Shown here: positions 1 to 6,540 of the stretch, piece by piece
How positions within the stretch are numbered: the first letter of the stretch is position 1
Layout of the letters: every line of letters begins with the position of its first letter
From: Mailhella sp.
GTDB taxonomy: Bacteria > Desulfobacterota > Desulfovibrionia > Desulfovibrionales > Desulfovibrionaceae
Direction: 5' to 3'
NCBI GenBank assembly: GCA_017411945.1
Contig: JAFQPD010000093.1
Span: 1-17,668, forward strand
Length of the DNA stretch: 17,668 bases
Notes under the pieces: model-generated
What the model was told of the DNA's origin: nothing
Seen by the model: only the letters and a program-made list of their open reading frames with translations
The model's database searches: none
Made by a program: the position numbers and the translations under genes

Positions 1-392
1 AAATATCGCAGACAGGTTTTCTATGGCGAGAAGAAAAGAGCTATAGGAGAAATATTGCGAAAGCTCTGCGAATGGAAAGGCGTGAAGCTACTTGAAGCTA
101 AGTGCCGCCCCGACCATATCCATATGCTGGTCGAGATGTCCCCTAAGATGAGCGTGTTCAGCTTCGTCGGATACTTGAAAGGTAAGAGCAGTTTGATGAT
201 TTATGACCAGTTCGGCGATTTGAAGTTCAAATATCGCAATCGTATGTTCTGGGGGCGAGGTATTATGTCGATACAGTTGGGAGGAATAAGGCTAAGATAG
301 CCGAAAACATCCGACACCAGTTAGAAGAGGATAAAAGGGGAGAGCAGTTAGCTCTTCCGTTCCCTGGCAACCCGTTCACGGGTCGCAAGTAA
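1..392 (+). pseudogene. tnpA: IS200/IS605-family TnpA transposase, partial and frameshifted
   Basis: This is the 3' part of a Y1/HUH single-strand transposase; the N-terminus lies outside the window. The open frame runs from base 1 and contains the HUH motif (PDHIHMLVE, around 112-138), followed by KGKSSLMI and FKYRNRMFW, all typical of IS200/IS605 TnpA. After the glycine codon at 259-261 the frame breaks and ends at a TAG at 298-300. Reading one base over restores the expected tail (YVDTVGRNKAKIAE and onward to PFTGRK) and a TAA at 390-392. Restoring one T would give GYYVDTVG, so a single-base deletion is the simplest explanation. The break falls at the conserved GYY segment, where this family carries its catalytic tyrosine, so the copy should be inactive. 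No tnpB is visible. A base-calling error in the short run could mimic this. Confidence 0.85.
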
Positions 393-430
393 CAGAAATG
401 CCAACCGCAGACCGTATATGCGCCAGCTAG

Positions 431-471
431 GGTTCCCTTGTATTTAAGGAACTCGCTTTTTCAAGAGTTCC
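431..471. repeat. Hairpins at the junction between the two IS remnants
   Basis: GGAACTC (448-454) pairs perfectly with GAGTTCC (465-471). A competing hairpin, GTTCCCTT / AAGGAAC with one bulged C, lies at 433-452. Subterminal hairpins just after tnpA are the right-end recognition structures of IS200/IS605 elements, so one of these could be the right end. The exact boundary cannot be set from one copy, and the second hairpin also lies inside the neighbouring transposase remnant. Confidence 0.35.
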
Positions 472-778
472 GTCGCACGGCTCCATGGCCTGACGCTCGG
501 AAGGCGTGTGTTGAAATAGCGTCCGCAATGCTCACAGCGAAACTTGTGGCATCAGATATGCAGTCGTACGGGATTGACGGCCGCGCGATATCTCTTGATC
601 GCATGCCAGAACGAATCCTTGATCCGAAGCTCCGTCCCGCCGCGATGCGGACAGCGATCCTTTCCCGTCCTGCGCACTTCCACAACGCACGGTTTACTAT
701 TGCCTGCTCCTGCAGACCGAGCACGAGCCCTTTCACAAGGCTCTCCTTCTTTGGTAGGAGTGGTTGCCCTGCAGGCAT
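444..778 (-). pseudogene. Decayed N-terminal fragment of an ISL3-like transposase
   Basis: Reading the minus strand from an ATG at 778 gives MPAGQPLLPKKESLVKGL. A neighbouring frame then gives KPCVVEVRRTGKDRCPHRGG, and after an in-frame TGA (553-555) it gives CHKFRCEHCGRYFNTRLPSV and a run ending in ELLKKRVP. The CPHxGG ... FRCEHCGR pattern is the N-terminal zinc ribbon of ISL3-type transposases. At least three lesions are visible: a frameshift near 650-690, a Cys-to-Arg change in the first CPHCG knuckle, and the TGA. The reading ends at a TAA at 444-446, next to the IS200 remnant, and the catalytic part is missing. ISL3 is my best family call; another zinc-ribbon transposase family is possible. 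Confidence 0.6.
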
Positions 779-1004
779 ATCACGTCCGTGGCATGCCTTT
801 CTTTTTTCTTGCTCTTTCCTTTGAGGAAGAGACAAGTTTATAGAAAAATCCATAAGTTTGGCGGGGCTGAAAAAATTAAATTTTTCACAAACTATTGTAA
901 AAACTTATGTTCAACTGGCTGGATAATTTATTTCTCTAAATTTTTATCAATATATACAATCTCTTGCTAAAATTAAACTTCCAGAGTATGTTTAGCGTGT
1001 CTTG
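779..1004. other. AT-rich intergenic stretch, no gene seen
   Basis: From about 840 the base composition falls sharply in GC compared with the genes on both sides. Short open frames across 764-970 have no ribosome-binding site and read as low-complexity translation. It separates the IS debris from the control region of the two-component operon. Confidence 0.6.
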
Positions 1005-1052
1005 TTATGATTTTGTCATAATCTTGACATCAGGCATACTTATTTTTACTGC
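1005..1052 (+). promoter_or_regulatory. Putative promoter and operator of the two-component operon
   Basis: A perfect inverted repeat TTATGA-N5-TCATAA (1005-1021) sits two bases before a consensus -35 box TTGACA (1024-1029). Seventeen bases further on, the -10 position reads TACTGC, a poor match to TATAAT. A good -35 with a poor -10 and an adjoining dyad suggests a regulated promoter, but OmpR-family regulators usually bind direct repeats, so the dyad may serve another protein. Confidence 0.45.
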
Positions 1053-1116
1053 CTTGCACTTCTGAAACGGCATAAAGTTGCTTCGAAGGGAAATGCGGTG
1101 GATAACGAGGCTTTCA

Positions 1117-1845
1117 ATGCGGGAACAGCCCAGGCTTTTAATTGTTGAAGATGATGCGGAACTGAGAGGTTCGCTGGTCGAACGTCTTTCTCATGGATTT
1201 GTTCCTATCCCTGTTGCAGATGCACAAGGCATGTTTGCCTCGCTGGAAGCAGCGCCTGTTGATGCCATTCTCCTGGATGTTCTCCTGCCAGGAGTTGATG
1301 GCCTTTCCCTCTGTCGTGAGCTGCGGAAAGAAGGCAGCCCATATGCGAGCATACCCATCATCATGGTCTCTGCGCTGGGCGATCCTACCGACCGTGTGGC
1401 GGGGCTGCATGCAGGAGCGGATGACTATCTTTCCAAGCCCTTCTTTACTGCGGAGCTCATCGCTCGCATCCATGCCGTATTGCGCCGTTCGACTTCTGCA
1501 GCCCCCAGCAAGATCAAATCTGCAGGCAAGATTAGTTTTGGCGAGTGGACGTTGGATCGCAAGAGCCGGCAGCTTACCAATGATAAGGGCTTAGTTGTCA
1601 TGCTCACGCCGGGCGATTACCGCCTGCTCTCCTACTTTCTCAGTCATCCCAACAAGATACTTAGCCGTGAAGAGCTGATCGATCATGTAGAGGCCAGCAG
1701 CACCGACCTGCAGAATATCAGTGTGCGCATACGCCGTCTGCGTGTGAAGCTTGGAGAGGATTCTAAGAACTCCACCTATATCCAGGCATTCCGGAATGAG
1801 GGGTATATGTGGAAAATGCCGGTGAAAGAGGAAGGCTGTGAATAG
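1117..1845 (+). CDS. OmpR/PhoB-family two-component response regulator
   Basis: Cytoplasmic transcription factor of 242 residues. The receiver domain (about 5-123) carries the acidic pair in LLIVEDDAE (D12, D13), the phospho-acceptor D54 in LLDVLLPGVDG, the switch serine S85 in MVSALGD and K107 in YLSKPF. The C-terminal winged helix (about 138-235) has the LTPGDYRLLSYFLSHP and SVRIRRLRVKLGED segments of the OmpR DNA-binding domain. I chose the ATG at 1117, preceded by ACGAGG at good spacing; the TTG at 1078 and ATG at 1093 are in frame, but the extra residues look unlike a receiver start and their ribosome-binding sites are worse. It overlaps the downstream kinase gene by eight bases, so the two should be co-translated partners. 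The signal and target genes are unknown. Confidence 0.93.
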   Translation: MREQPRLLIVEDDAELRGSLVERLSHGFVPIPVADAQGMFASLEAAPVDAILLDVLLPGVDGLSLCRELRKEGSPYASIPIIMVSALGDPTDRVAGLHAGADDYLSKPFFTAELIARIHAVLRRSTSAAPSKIKSAGKISFGEWTLDRKSRQLTNDKGLVVMLTPGDYRLLSYFLSHPNKILSREELIDHVEASSTDLQNISVRIRRLRVKLGEDSKNSTYIQAFRNEGYMWKMPVKEEGCE

Positions 1846-2836
1846 GTTTCCTGAGGGAAAAAGCCTGCGGACGCAGCTTGTTCTGCTGTTTTGCGCCGCC
1901 ATCGTGCTGCATTTGAGCATTCCGCTCACGTTCTGGCTCATCGACATTCCGCACGAAGAACTGTGGGTTGCGGTATCGACTCTTATTTTCTGCTCCTTGG
2001 TCATGACTGCGGCCCTTGCCATAGTCAACAGAACCGTGACTCGCATAGACGAGATCACCATGCTTTCGTTTAACTTCGGGCGCAATCCCGACCGCCAGCA
2101 GAAAAAGGTCCCTGAAGTCGGCCCTGCCGAAGTACGCCATGCAGCACAGGCTTTCAACTCCATGCGCAAGCAGATACAGAATCTGCTCCATGAGAGAGAT
2201 GATATGTTCACCGTGTTTGCGCACGACATACGCACGCCGCTGACACGCATCCAGATGAGCTCTGAACTGGTCGATGACGAGATCCTGCGCGAAAAAATAC
2301 AGGCCGGCGTGCGCGAGATCTCGTCCATGCTCGAAAAAAGCATGACTCTCACGAAAAGCGGACTCAGCGCAGAGGAGCCTCGCCTCATCGACCTTGCTTC
2401 CTTCATAGAAAATCTCGTTGAAGAAATAGGGCAGCGCTCGCCGCAGGTAGTGTGTGCCGGCTGCGCGGACGGATTGGAGCGCATTTGTGTGAAAGCTCGC
2501 CCCAGCGGGATAGAGATCACCCTGCGCAATCTGATCTCGAATGCCGTCGCCTACGGCAAGGACGAGGTGATAGTCACGGTATCGGCTTCAGAATCTCAGG
2601 CATTCGTCGATGTGGTGGACAATGGTCCAGGTATCCCTGACTGCTGCATGGATAGAGTCATGCAACCCTTTTTCCGCCTTGAAAGCTCACGAAACAAGAA
2701 ATCCGGCGGGCTTGGACTGGGGCTGAGCATCGCTCAGAATGCGGCCCGCCTTGATGGAGGCTCGATACAGTTGTGCAACCTTAAGGAAGGCGGAATGAGA
2801 GCCAGGCTTACACTCCCGCGCCACCTGCTTCCGTAA
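1838..2836 (+). CDS. Membrane sensor histidine kinase, partner of the upstream regulator
   Basis: A 332-residue inner-membrane kinase starting at GTG 1838 inside the end of the regulator gene, with GAGGAAGG ahead of it. Two hydrophobic segments (about 13-34 and 42-63) are separated by only a few residues, so there is essentially no extracytoplasmic sensor domain. A HAMP-like linker follows (about 64-120). The dimerisation/phospho-acceptor helix has FAHDIRTPLTRIQ with H129. The ATPase domain shows the N box (NLISNAVAYGK, N235), the D box (DNGPGIP, D261) and a glycine-rich G box (GGLGLGLSI, 290-298). The enzyme appears complete, so it should autophosphorylate H129 and transfer to D54 of the regulator. 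The layout resembles small intramembrane-sensing kinases, but no signal can be named. Confidence 0.92.
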   Translation: MNRFPEGKSLRTQLVLLFCAAIVLHLSIPLTFWLIDIPHEELWVAVSTLIFCSLVMTAALAIVNRTVTRIDEITMLSFNFGRNPDRQQKKVPEVGPAEVRHAAQAFNSMRKQIQNLLHERDDMFTVFAHDIRTPLTRIQMSSELVDDEILREKIQAGVREISSMLEKSMTLTKSGLSAEEPRLIDLASFIENLVEEIGQRSPQVVCAGCADGLERICVKARPSGIEITLRNLISNAVAYGKDEVIVTVSASESQAFVDVVDNGPGIPDCCMDRVMQPFFRLESSRNKKSGGLGLGLSIAQNAARLDGGSIQLCNLKEGGMRARLTLPRHLLP

Positions 2837-2838
2837 GC

Positions 2839-2894
2839 TTTCCATAAAACAAGAGCGGCTCTCTATGAAGAAAGCCGCTCTTGTTTTATGGAAA
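2839..2894. terminator. Bidirectional rho-independent terminator
   Basis: A near-perfect stem of 22 base pairs (2839-2860 with 2873-2894) has a 12-base loop. The stem core is AGAGCGGCT / AGCCGCTCT with flanking A/T runs on both sides, so it can stop the kinase operon from the left and mucR from the right. It begins three bases after the kinase stop codon. Confidence 0.9.
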
Positions 2895-2915
2895 AATGGT
2901 TCGCTGGGCGTGGCA

Positions 2916-3308
2916 TCAGTCTGTTTTCTTTCTGGCTTGTCTGCTCCGTTCCCACAGTCGCAAGTCGTGCATCTTTTTCTTGCGAGACTGTATCAAGTCG
3001 TTGCACATAAGCGGAGCATTGGGCCTGATGCCCCATTTCAGGCGATAGGTGTCAGGATTAAGATTGTGGGTGGCAAGATGCCTGCGTGTGAGCATCCGGC
3101 ACACTCTTCCGCATTCAAGGCATACGATAGCGTCTGCCTTGATCGAGCTTTTGTTGTTTTTCTGCATCGCCAGAAACTGTCTGTACGATTCTTCTTCATC
3201 TTCACTTGCCAGTTTATTCAGATTGGTACAAACGGCTTGCAGCTTAATGGTGATATCCATCAGCTGCTTTTGAAGCTGTTTGATGATTTCCTGAGTCGTG
3301 GTATCCAT
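2916..3308 (-). CDS. MucR/Ros-family zinc-finger transcriptional regulator
   Basis: A 130-residue protein of the Ros/MucR family. Residues 60-95 carry the prokaryotic C2H2-like finger: C63-x2-C66 and H77-x3-H81 in VCLECGRVCRMLTRRHLATH, followed by LNPDTYRLKWG, the hallmark that follows the finger in this family. The first 50 residues form a Gln/Leu-rich helix likely to oligomerise, as MucR N-termini do, and the tail is rich in Arg and Lys. The start is supported by GGAG five bases before the ATG. Members bind AT-rich DNA and often repress surface, exopolysaccharide or mobile-element genes; the targets here are unknown. It is convergent with the kinase gene and has its own start signal downstream of another operon's terminator. 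Confidence 0.9.
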   Translation of the reverse strand: MDTTTQEIIKQLQKQLMDITIKLQAVCTNLNKLASEDEEESYRQFLAMQKNNKSSIKADAIVCLECGRVCRMLTRRHLATHNLNPDTYRLKWGIRPNAPLMCNDLIQSRKKKMHDLRLWERSRQARKKTD

Positions 3309-3670
3309 AGCACTCCACAGAAAGGATGAAAATAAACAAAAGGCTTCCCGCCGCCATCTGTCACTGAGATCGGCGGCGGGAATTTCGACATCGGAATGGG
3401 ATCAGTCCTAAGTTCCCTTGTTTTCCACATCATAAAGAGACAACATAGCTTCCCCGCGTCGCGTATCTTCCGCGTCGACCGCTTTTGCTGTCTTATATAT
3501 CCGATGCCGAAATCTGCGAAAATATCTCTTTGAAATCTCCAAACGTTCTTTTATGCAAGTGACAAATCGTGGAATGTGGGGAGATTTCTTTCTCACTGCT
3601 GCGGAACGGCGTATTTTTTCATCCTGCCAAATATCTGGCGCACAGGGGAAAACTTTCCGCATTCTATTTT
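3309..3670. other. Intergenic region between mucR and the nifX-like gene
   Basis: No convincing gene. A minus-strand frame of 84 codons (3408-3662) is rich in Arg and Lys, matches no family I recognise and has no ribosome-binding site before its ATG. The one clear element is the hairpin at 3345-3382, described separately. The stretch may be the 3' untranslated part of the nifX-like transcript. Confidence 0.5.
3338..3382 (-). terminator. Rho-independent terminator, minus strand
   Basis: TTCCCGCCGCC (3345-3355) pairs with GGCGGCGGGAA (3372-3382), and ATCT/AGAT extends the stem inward past one bulged C. On the minus strand the stem is followed by GCCTTTTGTTTATTTT, a T-rich tail. It would end transcription arriving from the nifX-like gene, about 290 bases after that gene's stop, and insulate mucR. 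Confidence 0.8.
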
Positions 3671-4054
3671 TCAGTGTTCACATTCTCCAGAACACGTATC
3701 GTTGATATCGAAGTCTTTGAGCTGACCTTGGAGGAACGACCTGACTGCGGCCCCTACTGTTCCTTCTCTGCCAATATAATGAATAGGGATGCCGATGCTA
3801 TCAAGTATCCGCAACGGGAAAATGCCAATTTTCCGTACCAGAAGGTCACTCATTCCTTTTTCCCTGAGGAAGGAAATGGTATTGAAGCAGTTGCGGCAAC
3901 CGGCTTGTACATTATCAATGGCTTCAACAGAAGAAATAGTATTGTCCTCCAAGGTAACGATAGTGAACACTGCACACTGGCCGAAGTGTTCGCACGGCAC
4001 AGCATCGAGCCCGCCTGGAATTTCAGAAGGGACTATTATTCTTCTACGAGCCAT
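3671..4054 (-). CDS. NifX-like dinitrogenase iron-molybdenum cofactor family protein
   Basis: A 127-residue protein with the single-domain fold signature of the NifX/NafY/MTH1175 family: an opening beta-alpha unit (GGLDAVPCEHFGQCAVFTIV), a middle DNVQAGCRNCFNTISFLREKG, and a late GIPIHYIGREGTVGAAVRSFL. Family members bind or carry metal clusters; some Desulfovibrio relatives belong to the orange-protein (ORP) system with a Mo/Cu cluster. Six cysteines stand out: C21, C27, the C53-x2-C56 pair and a C-terminal CSGEC (C121, C125), more than a minimal NifX domain needs. GGAG ahead of the ATG supports the start. It follows hmcF on the same strand, but the hmcF terminator lies between them, so it is probably a separate unit. 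No nitrogenase genes are in the window. Confidence 0.85.
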   Translation of the reverse strand: MARRRIIVPSEIPGGLDAVPCEHFGQCAVFTIVTLEDNTISSVEAIDNVQAGCRNCFNTISFLREKGMSDLLVRKIGIFPLRILDSIGIPIHYIGREGTVGAAVRSFLQGQLKDFDINDTCSGECEH

Positions 4055-4103
4055 TTTTTCTCCGAACCGAGTATTTTTATAACAAGATAATCAAGAACAC
4101 TGT

Positions 4104-4150
4104 AAAATAAGGTGCAGGCCGATATTGAAAAACAGCCTGCACCTTTCTAT
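4104..4150 (-). terminator. Terminator of the hmc operon
   Basis: AAGGTGCAGGC (4109-4119) pairs with GCCTGCACCTT (4135-4145), an 11-bp stem with a 15-base loop. On the minus strand it begins shortly after the hmcF stop codon (4152-4154) and is followed by ATTTTAC, a short T-rich tail. A/T runs on both sides extend the dyad. This separates hmcF from the nifX-like gene. Confidence 0.85.
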
Positions 4151-4151
4151 T

Positions 4152-5549
4152 TTATTCTTCCTCTTCTTCCTGAGGTTTCAGATGATCAGGTATGATGCAC
4201 ATATCAAGGATCAGCGGCTTAAGGAAGGACCATTTGATATCGTGCACTTCATACACTTCCATAGTGTCGCGAATGGCGTCCCAGCAGTTGTGGCAGGGGG
4301 AAATGACCAGAGTGGCCCCAGTAGCACGTATCTGCTGAAGCTTCATGAACAGGCCCTTGTCGCGTTCTTCGCGATACTTGCCTATGCCATTGAAGCCGCC
4401 GCCACCGCCGCAGCAGTAGTTGTGGGCGCCATGTTCATCCATCTCGCGGAAGTCTTCGGCTATCTGCGACATGATGTAGCGGGTGTGCTTTTCAAGGCCG
4501 TGGTTGCGGATATAGTTGCAGGAATCCTGAAGCGTGCAGGGTTCCTTGATCTTCTTGTTCGGGTCAATCTTGATCTTGCCGTCGCGGATGGCATTGGCAA
4601 GCCATTCCACATAATGCATGTAAGGCACGGGAGCCTTGCCGTCTTCCCTGCCAGCCCAATACGGACCTTCAACAGCGGAAGCACGGTGAGCATGGCCACA
4701 TTCGGTTTCGACCACGCACTTGGGGCGCAGACGTTCGATGGCGTCGTACATGCGCTGCACGTTCATCTTGCAGGCTTCCCAGTCGCCGGCGAACATGGCG
4801 AGGGAGGTGTTCTCCCAGCCTTCGGAGGGCACAGTCCAGCTTTCGCCAGCAATGTGGAAAAGCATGGCGGCGGCCTGTACATCGTCGGGATAGATCTTGG
4901 GTTCGCGTGCGTTCAGCACATACATGATGTCGCAGTCTTCCTTGTCGATGGGGATCTCGAGGCTGGGAATCTGCTCCTGACCTTCTTCGGCCATCCATTC
5001 GCAGGTTTCCACCCAGTCTTCGGTGGTCACGTCCATCTGGGCTCCGTACACGCGATGCATGCCCGCACCGATCTTCATTTCCCAGGGGCAGAAACCCTGA
5101 GAGTAAAGAACGCCGCGCAGGTAGCTCATCATGACGCCGACGTCGATGCCGTGGGGGCAGTAGTTGCCGCATCGGTTGCAGCAGGTGCACTGCGACCAGG
5201 CAACGTCCATGCAGTGCATCATGAACTCGGTGTCCACCCTGCCGTTGCGCTTGATGAGCTCACCGAGAGTAGACTGGATCTTATACGAGGGAATCTGCTT
5301 GGGGTCGCGGTTATTGGCCTGATACAGGTAGCAGGAATCGGCGCACAGAGAACAGTGGGCGCATATTTCAAGCCAAGTGCGAGTGCGGGACTTGCAGGTC
5401 TTTTCCAGAGTGTCCTGAAGAGCTCGAACATCGACATCGAGGTTCTTCATCTCTTCGTAGTATTGCTTGCCGCCCTTGTCGGCAAGGAGTCTCTTGAGAT
5501 CTTCTTCCGTATTGATGGGCTTTCTGTTGCAGAGAATACCTTCAGGCAT
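4152..5549 (-). CDS. hmcF: HmcF, cytoplasmic HdrD-like iron-sulfur subunit of the Hmc complex
   Basis: A 465-residue soluble Fe-S protein. Two ferredoxin-type [4Fe-4S] motifs lie near the N-terminus: C63-x2-C66-x2-C69-x3-C73 and C121-x2-C124-x2-C127-x3-C131 followed by P. The C-terminal half has CCG-type cysteine-rich segments (EPCTLQDSC, later YCCGGGGGFN, then VISPCHNCWD), as in heterodisulfide reductase subunit D and glycolate oxidase GlcF. There is no signal peptide or membrane segment, so it is the cytoplasmic end of the chain. GGAG six bases before the ATG supports the start, and the tail is a run of glutamates. It is the last gene of the operon, separated from hmcE by an 82-base gap with a strong hairpin. 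Its physiological electron partner is not settled in the family; a link to sulfate reduction is usually proposed. Confidence 0.93.
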   Translation of the reverse strand: MPEGILCNRKPINTEEDLKRLLADKGGKQYYEEMKNLDVDVRALQDTLEKTCKSRTRTWLEICAHCSLCADSCYLYQANNRDPKQIPSYKIQSTLGELIKRNGRVDTEFMMHCMDVAWSQCTCCNRCGNYCPHGIDVGVMMSYLRGVLYSQGFCPWEMKIGAGMHRVYGAQMDVTTEDWVETCEWMAEEGQEQIPSLEIPIDKEDCDIMYVLNAREPKIYPDDVQAAAMLFHIAGESWTVPSEGWENTSLAMFAGDWEACKMNVQRMYDAIERLRPKCVVETECGHAHRASAVEGPYWAGREDGKAPVPYMHYVEWLANAIRDGKIKIDPNKKIKEPCTLQDSCNYIRNHGLEKHTRYIMSQIAEDFREMDEHGAHNYCCGGGGGFNGIGKYREERDKGLFMKLQQIRATGATLVISPCHNCWDAIRDTMEVYEVHDIKWSFLKPLILDMCIIPDHLKPQEEEEE

Positions 5550-5587
5550 ATCTTACTCCATCCACAATGGGGGAAATCGTTTGGAAG

Positions 5588-5610
5588 GGAGGACGGATCG
5601 CCCGTCCTCC
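5588..5610 (-). repeat. GC-rich hairpin in the hmcE-hmcF gap
   Basis: GGAGGACGG (5588-5596) and CCGTCCTCC (5602-5610) form a perfect 9-bp stem with a 5-base loop. No T-run follows on the minus strand, so it does not look like a terminator. Its place between co-transcribed genes suits an RNA processing or stability element; that is inference. Confidence 0.7.
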
Positions 5611-5631
5611 ATACGCGCCGTATCTTCCCTT

Positions 5632-6312
5632 TTACCAGGGGAAGGCCGGTCCGCGGGATGCGCCGCCTCTCTTCACGGCGTAGTCAATGCCAAGCTGTGC
5701 GCGGGAGGCAAAGAACAGAGCCATGTGAGAAAGCTTGGTGAACGGAGCGAGCACGAGAATGGCTTCGCCGGAAAGCATATGCAGCCCCAACATAAAGTCA
5801 TATGCGAACAGGTCAAAGCGGGCGATCAGTCCGGTTGCAAGCGTGATGAGGCAGAGCGCAAGAATAGCGATGTCTTTTCTATCCGTAAGGAAGCGTACCT
5901 GCGGCAGAGCGATGCGGCGCAGCAGGAGCAGGATGCCGCCGCCGAAGCCAAGAATGGCGAATACATCGCCAGCGGCCACTGGCAGGGCAGGGAAGGAGAT
6001 GCCGAGGGCATCTTCCATGAAGACCGTATGGCCGGCGAGGAACAGGGGGCAGAGAACGACGCCGATATGGAACAGGAAGAATGCGATGGCCGCGAAGCCC
6101 TGCTTGCGCCAGCCGTAGGTGCCGAAGGGAACCAGCCATTTGAAGATGGACCACAGCGCACCAAGAACGCCAGACTGGCCGGCATAGGCATAGGCCACGC
6201 GCTCAAGGCGCCAGTCGAGGCCGCGCACATACTGTACAAGGCGATAGATAAGGCCGACGGTGAAAATCAGAAGGGATATCTTGAACAGAGTCCCGGAAAG
6301 CAATTCTATCAT
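5632..6312 (-). CDS. hmcE: HmcE, NarI-like membrane subunit of the Hmc complex
   Basis: A 226-residue integral membrane protein with about five hydrophobic helices (near 8-28, 73-93, 110-131, 148-168 and 184-204), resembling the gamma subunit of nitrate reductase and the DsrM/HdrE-type b-cytochromes. Histidines in or near helices (H82, H95, H178, H196) are candidates for haem b ligands, which in this family link the periplasmic side to the quinone pool. AAGGAG six bases before the ATG fixes the start. It follows hmcD after a 49-base gap holding a GC hairpin and precedes hmcF. Length and position match HmcE of D. vulgaris. Confidence 0.9.
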   Translation of the reverse strand: MIELLSGTLFKISLLIFTVGLIYRLVQYVRGLDWRLERVAYAYAGQSGVLGALWSIFKWLVPFGTYGWRKQGFAAIAFFLFHIGVVLCPLFLAGHTVFMEDALGISFPALPVAAGDVFAILGFGGGILLLLRRIALPQVRFLTDRKDIAILALCLITLATGLIARFDLFAYDFMLGLHMLSGEAILVLAPFTKLSHMALFFASRAQLGIDYAVKRGGASRGPAFPW

Positions 6313-6333
6313 TGAATACTCCTTGGGAGGCCC

Positions 6334-6350
6334 GCCGGGGAATCCCCGGC
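6334..6350 (-). repeat. GC-rich hairpin in the hmcD-hmcE gap
   Basis: GCCGGGG (6334-6340) and CCCCGGC (6344-6350) form a 7-bp all-GC stem with a 3-base loop in the 49-base gap. It ends about 11 bases before the AAGGAG of hmcE on the transcript and has no T-run, so it may protect or process the mRNA rather than terminate it. Confidence 0.65.
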
Positions 6351-6361
6351 AGGCGCGAGAA

Positions 6362-6520
6362 TCAGAACTTCAGTTCTTTCCAGTTGTCCGGTCGTCCGCT
6401 TCTTTCATCGCGAGCGGTAAGGAAACGGTAGAAGCATACGAAAAGTACCAGAGTCACTCCCATGAGGATGTAGGTAAGGCTCTTCGTATAGACCATGAAA
6501 TCATAGAGCGTATAGAACAT
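6362..6520 (-). CDS. hmcD: HmcD, small single-span membrane subunit of the Hmc complex
   Basis: A 52-residue gene between hmcC and hmcE. The minus strand from the ATG at 6520 reads MFYTLYDFMVYTKSLTYILM, then a hydrophobic core (about 15-33), then a charged tail with ARDERSGRPDNWKELKF and a TGA. GGAG seven bases before the ATG supports it. D. vulgaris HmcD is a similarly tiny membrane peptide at the same place in the operon, and many NrfD-type complexes carry such a subunit. Its role is unknown; it is assumed to brace the membrane subunits. The gap from hmcC is 20 bases. Confidence 0.88.
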   Translation of the reverse strand: MFYTLYDFMVYTKSLTYILMGVTLVLFVCFYRFLTARDERSGRPDNWKELKF

Positions 6521-6540
6521 CGTTATTCTCCGTCAAAGCA

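Noticed and set aside
438..853. Overlapping open frames on both strands read as genes
   Set aside because: The region is better explained as a decayed ISL3-like transposase on the minus strand with a frameshift and an in-frame TGA.
3408..3662. An 84-codon minus-strand frame after the nifX-like gene
   Set aside because: No ribosome-binding site, no recognisable motif and a composition skewed to Arg/Lys; kept only as part of the intergenic description.
4125..5741. A 538-codon plus-strand open frame
   Set aside because: Antisense to hmcF, whose two ferredoxin motifs and CCG segments are certain; the plus frame has no motifs.
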